This document shows positions 39,276-42,423 of a DNA stretch of 42,423 nt, piece by piece (the stretch's first letter is position 1; every line of letters starts with the position of its first letter). This stretch comes from JBQTIU01 sp052387815 (lineage in GTDB: Bacteria > Pseudomonadota > Alphaproteobacteria > CACIAM-22H2): contig JBQTIU010000085.1 in the NCBI GenBank assembly GCA_052387815.1, forward strand, positions 1-42,423, in the 5' to 3' direction. The notes beneath the pieces were generated by a model, which was given only the letters and a program-made list of their open reading frames with translations, did not search any database and was not told the DNA's origin. The position numbers were made by a program, and so were the translations under genes.

Positions 39276-40028
39276 ATGATGCTCGGTTGGCGAGCCCGGA
39301 TCGGCCAGATCCGTCCCGCAACGGCGATCGAGGGGGCCGAGGAATGGCGGTCCGTCGCCCCGGTCGGCGTCGCCTTCGCCGATGCGCGGACCATCGTTAC
39401 CAGGGTCGACGAGGCTGGACTCAAGGCGATGATGGCGCAGGTCGTCGAGGCCGCGCGGCAACTGGCCACGGCGAAGGTCGACCTGATCGTCCAATGCGGT
39501 GCGCCCGGTACGTTCCTTCAGGAGTCCAATGCCGATCCCGACGCCGCGGTCGTCGCCCAGATCACTCAGGCGACCCGCATTCCCGCCATCACCATGATGG
39601 CGGCGATGGTCGACGGACTTCGGGCGTTGCAGGCCTCCAGCGTCGCTGTGGGGACGATCTATACGGACCAGGTGAATGCGGCGCTGGCGCGCTACCTGGA
39701 GGCCCGGGGCATCAAGGTTAAGGCGATCCAAGGGCTGCAGATCACTGATCCCTTCGAAGCGAGCGTGCACGACGCCGACAGCGCCTATCGCCTCGGCCGG
39801 GCCGTGCACAAGGCGGCCCCGCAGGCGGACGCGATCCTCATCTCCTGTGGCACCTACCGCACGTTCGAGGTCCTGCAATATCTGGAGATGGATACCGGGA
39901 AACCCGTCGTCTCCAGCAACCAGGCCTCCCTCTGGCGCGCCCTCCGGTTCCTCGGATTGCGCGATGTCATCCCCAGCCTGGGGCGGCTCTTCAGCCTCAA
40001 AGGGGGCACCGTCCCGGCCGGGAGCTGA
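39276..40028 (+). CDS. Asp/Glu racemase superfamily enzyme (maleate isomerase-like)
   Basis: A 250-residue two-domain enzyme with one catalytic Cys in each half: Cys74 in IVQCGAPGTF and Cys191 in LISCGTYRTFE. This fits maleate cis-trans isomerase (Cys76/Cys194 in the Nocardia enzyme) and racemases, and argues against arylmalonate decarboxylase, which keeps only the second Cys. I chose ATG 39276 because AAAGGAG at 39257-39263 precedes it and overlaps the alternative TTG 39252. It sits between binding protein and permease genes, so it probably acts on the imported compound. Confidence 0.82.
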   Translation: MMLGWRARIGQIRPATAIEGAEEWRSVAPVGVAFADARTIVTRVDEAGLKAMMAQVVEAARQLATAKVDLIVQCGAPGTFLQESNADPDAAVVAQITQATRIPAITMMAAMVDGLRALQASSVAVGTIYTDQVNAALARYLEARGIKVKAIQGLQITDPFEASVHDADSAYRLGRAVHKAAPQADAILISCGTYRTFEVLQYLEMDTGKPVVSSNQASLWRALRFLGLRDVIPSLGRLFSLKGGTVPAGS

Positions 40029-40032
40029 CCCG

Positions 40033-40917
40033 TTGCGCCCCCCGCTTGACCCCGAGACGGCAGAACGCAAGGGGTACTTGTCGGGAGTTCGGCGGCTGGC
40101 GTCCAACAGAGCGTTCGCCCTGGGCCTCTCGATCGTCACCGCCGTGGTTGTGACGGCCGCGTTCGCCGACCTGTTCGCTCCCTACGACCCCCTCTTCGCC
40201 GATCCCCGCATCCGCCACTTGAGGCCGTTGTCCGAGGGCCACCTTCTCGGCACCGACGAACTCGGCCGCGACATTTTCAGTCGGCTCATTTTCGGTGCCC
40301 GCCTAGCCCTCCTCGTCGCGGTGCTGCCGACCGTCATCGCCCTCGTCGCCGGGGCGTGCATCGGGCTCGTCTCCGGGTACGCGGGCGGTGCGGTGGACAG
40401 CATGATCATGCGCGTCCTCGACGTGATGTTCGCGTTCCCCGGCATCCTGCTCGCGCTCGGCATCAGCGCGGCGCTCGGACCTGGTCTCGGCTCGATGGTC
40501 ACGGCGATGGTGGTGGTGACGATCCCTGCCTTCGGCCGAGTCGTGCGCGGAATCGTGCTCGGCATCAAGGAAGAGCAGTACGTGGAAGCCGCCCGCGCGC
40601 TCGGCTACGGCCACCTCCGCATCATGCTGCGCCACGTGCTGCCCAACCTGCTGGGCGCGGTGGTGGTGTACGGCACCCTGCAAACGGGCCGCAACGTCAT
40701 CCTGGCGGCGAGCCTCAGCTTCCTCGGCCTTGGGCCGCAGCCGCCGACGCCGGACTGGGGCCAAATGCTGGGCAGCGGCCGCACCGCGTTGGCGATCGCA
40801 GCGCACGTCGCTACCATCCCCGGTCTCGCGATCGTCTTTCTCGCCATCGGATTCAACATGCTCGGCGACGGCGCCCGCGACCTTCTCGATCCGCGCCTGC
40901 GGCGGGACCAGCCGTGA
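40033..40917 (+). CDS. ABC transporter permease, DppC type
   Basis: A 294-residue inner-membrane permease. It has an N-terminal OppC-type segment (ASNRAFALGLSIVTAVVVTA), then HLLGTDELGRDIFSRLIFGAR, about six membrane spans, and the EAA loop YVEAARALGYGHLRIMLRHVLPN that docks the ATPase. The start is TTG 40033, with GGGAG eight bases upstream and four bases after the racemase stop; no better start exists. Unlike the usual order, the C-type permease precedes the B-type one. Confidence 0.92.
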   Translation: MRPPLDPETAERKGYLSGVRRLASNRAFALGLSIVTAVVVTAAFADLFAPYDPLFADPRIRHLRPLSEGHLLGTDELGRDIFSRLIFGARLALLVAVLPTVIALVAGACIGLVSGYAGGAVDSMIMRVLDVMFAFPGILLALGISAALGPGLGSMVTAMVVVTIPAFGRVVRGIVLGIKEEQYVEAARALGYGHLRIMLRHVLPNLLGAVVVYGTLQTGRNVILAASLSFLGLGPQPPTPDWGQMLGSGRTALAIAAHVATIPGLAIVFLAIGFNMLGDGARDLLDPRLRRDQP

Positions 40918-40939
40918 GCCAACGCGACGGAGGCAGCCA

Positions 40940-41890
40940 ATGATGACGTTCGTCATCCGCCGGGCGATGCAAATGATCCCCGTGATCATCGGCGTAACGT
41001 TGGCCACGTTCCTTCTGTCCCAGATCATCCCCGGCGACGCCGCCGGCGTGTTGCTCGGTCCCGGCGCCTCCGAAGAGGCCCGCCTGGAATTGCGCCGAGC
41101 GCTTGGTTTCGACCGGCCACTTCACGTCCAATACTTCATCTACCTGGAGCACCTGGCGGGGGGCGACCTCGGCCAGTCGATCTCCTTCTTCCAGCCTGTA
41201 TCCAAGGTGTTGGCCGACCGATTGGCCAATACCGCGCTGCTGGCGGTCACGGCGACGGTGCTGGCGTCCGTCGCCGGCGTGGCGATCGGGACCTGGGCGG
41301 CGCTCAAGCCCGGATCGCTGCGCGATCACGGGCTCACGGTCGCCGTGCTGTTTCTCAACAGCATGCCGTCGTTTTGGCTCGGCCTCGTTTTCATTCTCAT
41401 CTTCGGGTTGAACCTGCGTCTGCTTCCCGTGAGCGGCATGTATTCCATGTTCGGCGGCGGCGGACTGCTCGACCTTGCCCGGCATATGGTGCTGCCAACG
41501 ATGACGCTCGCTGCGTGGTCGCTCGCCGTCATCGCGCGGATGACGCGGTCGGCGCTGCTCGACGTCATCAACAGCGAATACATCCGCACCGCGCGCAGCC
41601 GAGGCTTGAGCGAGGCGCGCATCGTTTTCCGCCACGCCCTACCGAACGCGATCCCCGCCGTGATCACGGTGATCGGCATGCAGATGGGCTTCCTGCTCAG
41701 CGGCGCCGTGCTCACGGAAACGGTGTTTTCCTGGCCCGGGATCGGGCTCGCCATGTACCAGGCCATCGCCGCCCGCGACATTCCGCTGATCCAGGGCGGC
41801 ATCCTGCTCATCGCCGTGGTCTTCGTGGTGATCAACTTCGTCGTCGACGTGTTGTATGCCTGCTTCAACCCCAAAATCAGGCTCGCTTGA
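40940..41890 (+). CDS. ABC transporter permease, DppB type
   Basis: A 316-residue inner-membrane permease. The N-terminus FVIRRAMQMIPVIIGVTLAT, the motif GFDRPLHVQYFIYL, GDLGQSISFFQPV, six membrane spans, and the EAA loop YIRTARSRGLSEARIVFRHALPN are typical of DppB/OppB. It ends FVVDVLYACFNPKIRL. ATG 40940 has GGAGG seven bases upstream; ATG 40943 is possible too. It pairs with the preceding permease as the channel. Confidence 0.94.
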   Translation: MMTFVIRRAMQMIPVIIGVTLATFLLSQIIPGDAAGVLLGPGASEEARLELRRALGFDRPLHVQYFIYLEHLAGGDLGQSISFFQPVSKVLADRLANTALLAVTATVLASVAGVAIGTWAALKPGSLRDHGLTVAVLFLNSMPSFWLGLVFILIFGLNLRLLPVSGMYSMFGGGGLLDLARHMVLPTMTLAAWSLAVIARMTRSALLDVINSEYIRTARSRGLSEARIVFRHALPNAIPAVITVIGMQMGFLLSGAVLTETVFSWPGIGLAMYQAIAARDIPLIQGGILLIAVVFVVINFVVDVLYACFNPKIRLA

Positions 41891-41894
41891 CCCC

Positions 41895-42423
41895 ATGCGC
41901 ACCGGCGAGAGCGGAACCGATCCAGCCGGGCCGTTGCCCGAGCAGGCGCTGCTCGCGGTTGAGAACTTGAGTGTGACCTACGGGAACGGGCGGCGGCCGG
42001 TCCGGGTGATCTCCAACATCTCCTTCGCCGTCGGGGAGGGGGAGGCGCTCGGCGTCGTCGGCGAATCCGGCTGCGGCAAGAGCCAGACGATGCTCGCTGT
42101 CCTCAGGCTGTTGCCGCATGGCGGAACCATCAGCCGGGGCAGCGTCCGCTTCGGCGGCCGCGATCTGCTCCGGCTCTCAGCACGGGAGATGCGGCGGGTG
42201 CGCGGGCGCGGGATCGCTCTCGTTTCCCAGGACGCGCTCTCCGCTCTCAACCCGACCATGACTATCGGAACGCAAATAGCCGAGCCGCTCGTCCACGATG
42301 ACGGTATGAGCTGGGCATCGGCGCGCGCCCGTTCGGCGGAGTTGCTCGGGCGGGGCGGCATCGCCGGCCCCCGCGCCCCCCACGGGGGCTACCCGCACCA
42401 GGTGTCCGGCGGCATGCGCCAGC
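41895..42423 (+). CDS. ABC transporter ATP-binding protein, DppD type (partial, cut by window end)
   Basis: The first 176 residues are in the window. Walker A GESGCGKSQTM, the Q-loop VSQDALSALNPTMTIGTQI, and the signature VSGGMRQ (last residues seen) are present; Walker B is beyond the edge. The N-terminus (MRTGESGTDPAGPLPEQALL) precedes the first strand AVENLSVTYG. ATG 41895 is four bases after the permease stop. The segment HGGYPHQVSGG is typical of peptide/nickel importers. A second ATPase (DppF type) may follow outside. Confidence 0.92.
   Translation, partial: MRTGESGTDPAGPLPEQALLAVENLSVTYGNGRRPVRVISNISFAVGEGEALGVVGESGCGKSQTMLAVLRLLPHGGTISRGSVRFGGRDLLRLSAREMRRVRGRGIALVSQDALSALNPTMTIGTQIAEPLVHDDGMSWASARARSAELLGRGGIAGPRAPHGGYPHQVSGGMRQ

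Overview
This 42.4-kb window is a high-GC bacterial chromosome segment with strong GC bias at third codon positions. The gene families point to an alphaproteobacterium of Rhodospirillales type. Supporting signs are a petP/petR-like MarR and OmpR regulator pair beside ilvE, a rhizobial-type aspartate aminotransferase (aatA), a phasin gene behind a PhaR-like operator, the lgt-methyltransferase-pgeF order, and L25 of the long CTC type. No rRNA, tRNA or CRISPR array is visible. I counted about 43 intact or nearly intact protein genes plus several broken ones.

Layout. 1-440: a lower-GC edge with the 3' part of a NYN-domain gene. 440-1953: a VOC protein convergent with a dienelactone hydrolase. 2024-5715 (minus): prs, rplY, pth and ychF, a translation and nucleotide block. 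5746-10350 (minus): hldD, lgt, a MidA-type methyltransferase, pgeF, a possible 21-residue membrane peptide and a lipoprotein. 10491-14458 (plus): ubiK-like, YbjN, proC, a YbaK-type deacylase, a TetR regulator, a phasin and csaA. 14455-17664 (minus): petP-like MarR, petR-like response regulator, sensor kinase and a 2OG-Fe(II) oxygenase. 17788-19299 (plus): ilvE and a frameshifted DUF488 gene. 19311-25110 (minus): uvrC, pgsA, mobB, moeA, moaD and moaE, then a nucleotidyltransferase running into an XRE regulator. 25420-28847 (minus): uvrB, a pteridine reductase (folM-like) and folB. 28900-29470: relics of at least three mobile elements. 29571-37021 (plus): aatA, a LonC-type protease, panE, an EF-G paralogue and a 2-keto-4-pentenoate hydratase-like gene. 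37056-37500: an ISNCY-type transposase relic. 37620-42423 (plus): a dipeptide/nickel-type ABC importer with an Asp/Glu racemase-superfamily enzyme inside it. Its ATPase gene is cut by the window end.

How the genes work together. Three coherent modules stand out. One is molybdenum cofactor assembly (moaD, moaE, moeA, mobB), cotranscribed with pgsA and uvrC through start/stop overlaps. One is excision repair (uvrB and uvrC), each in an operon with unrelated metabolic genes; uvrC seems to be transcribed without a leader. One is pterin metabolism (folB with a reductase carrying the PTR1-type Asp-Tyr-Lys triad). The terminal importer plus maleate-isomerase-like enzyme, next to an IS relic, looks like an acquired transport and catabolism cassette.

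The observations most worth following are: the LonC-type protease with both Walker motifs degraded; the EF-G-like GTPase that lacks the catalytic His; MoaD ending in Gly-Gly-Arg-Arg; the nucleotidyltransferase/XRE pair attached to the moco operon; a divergent promoter pair sharing one palindromic -35 element; the PhaR-like operator; and the tiny hydrophobic ORF between pgeF and the lipoprotein gene. I did not find a clear, entirely new multi-gene system.
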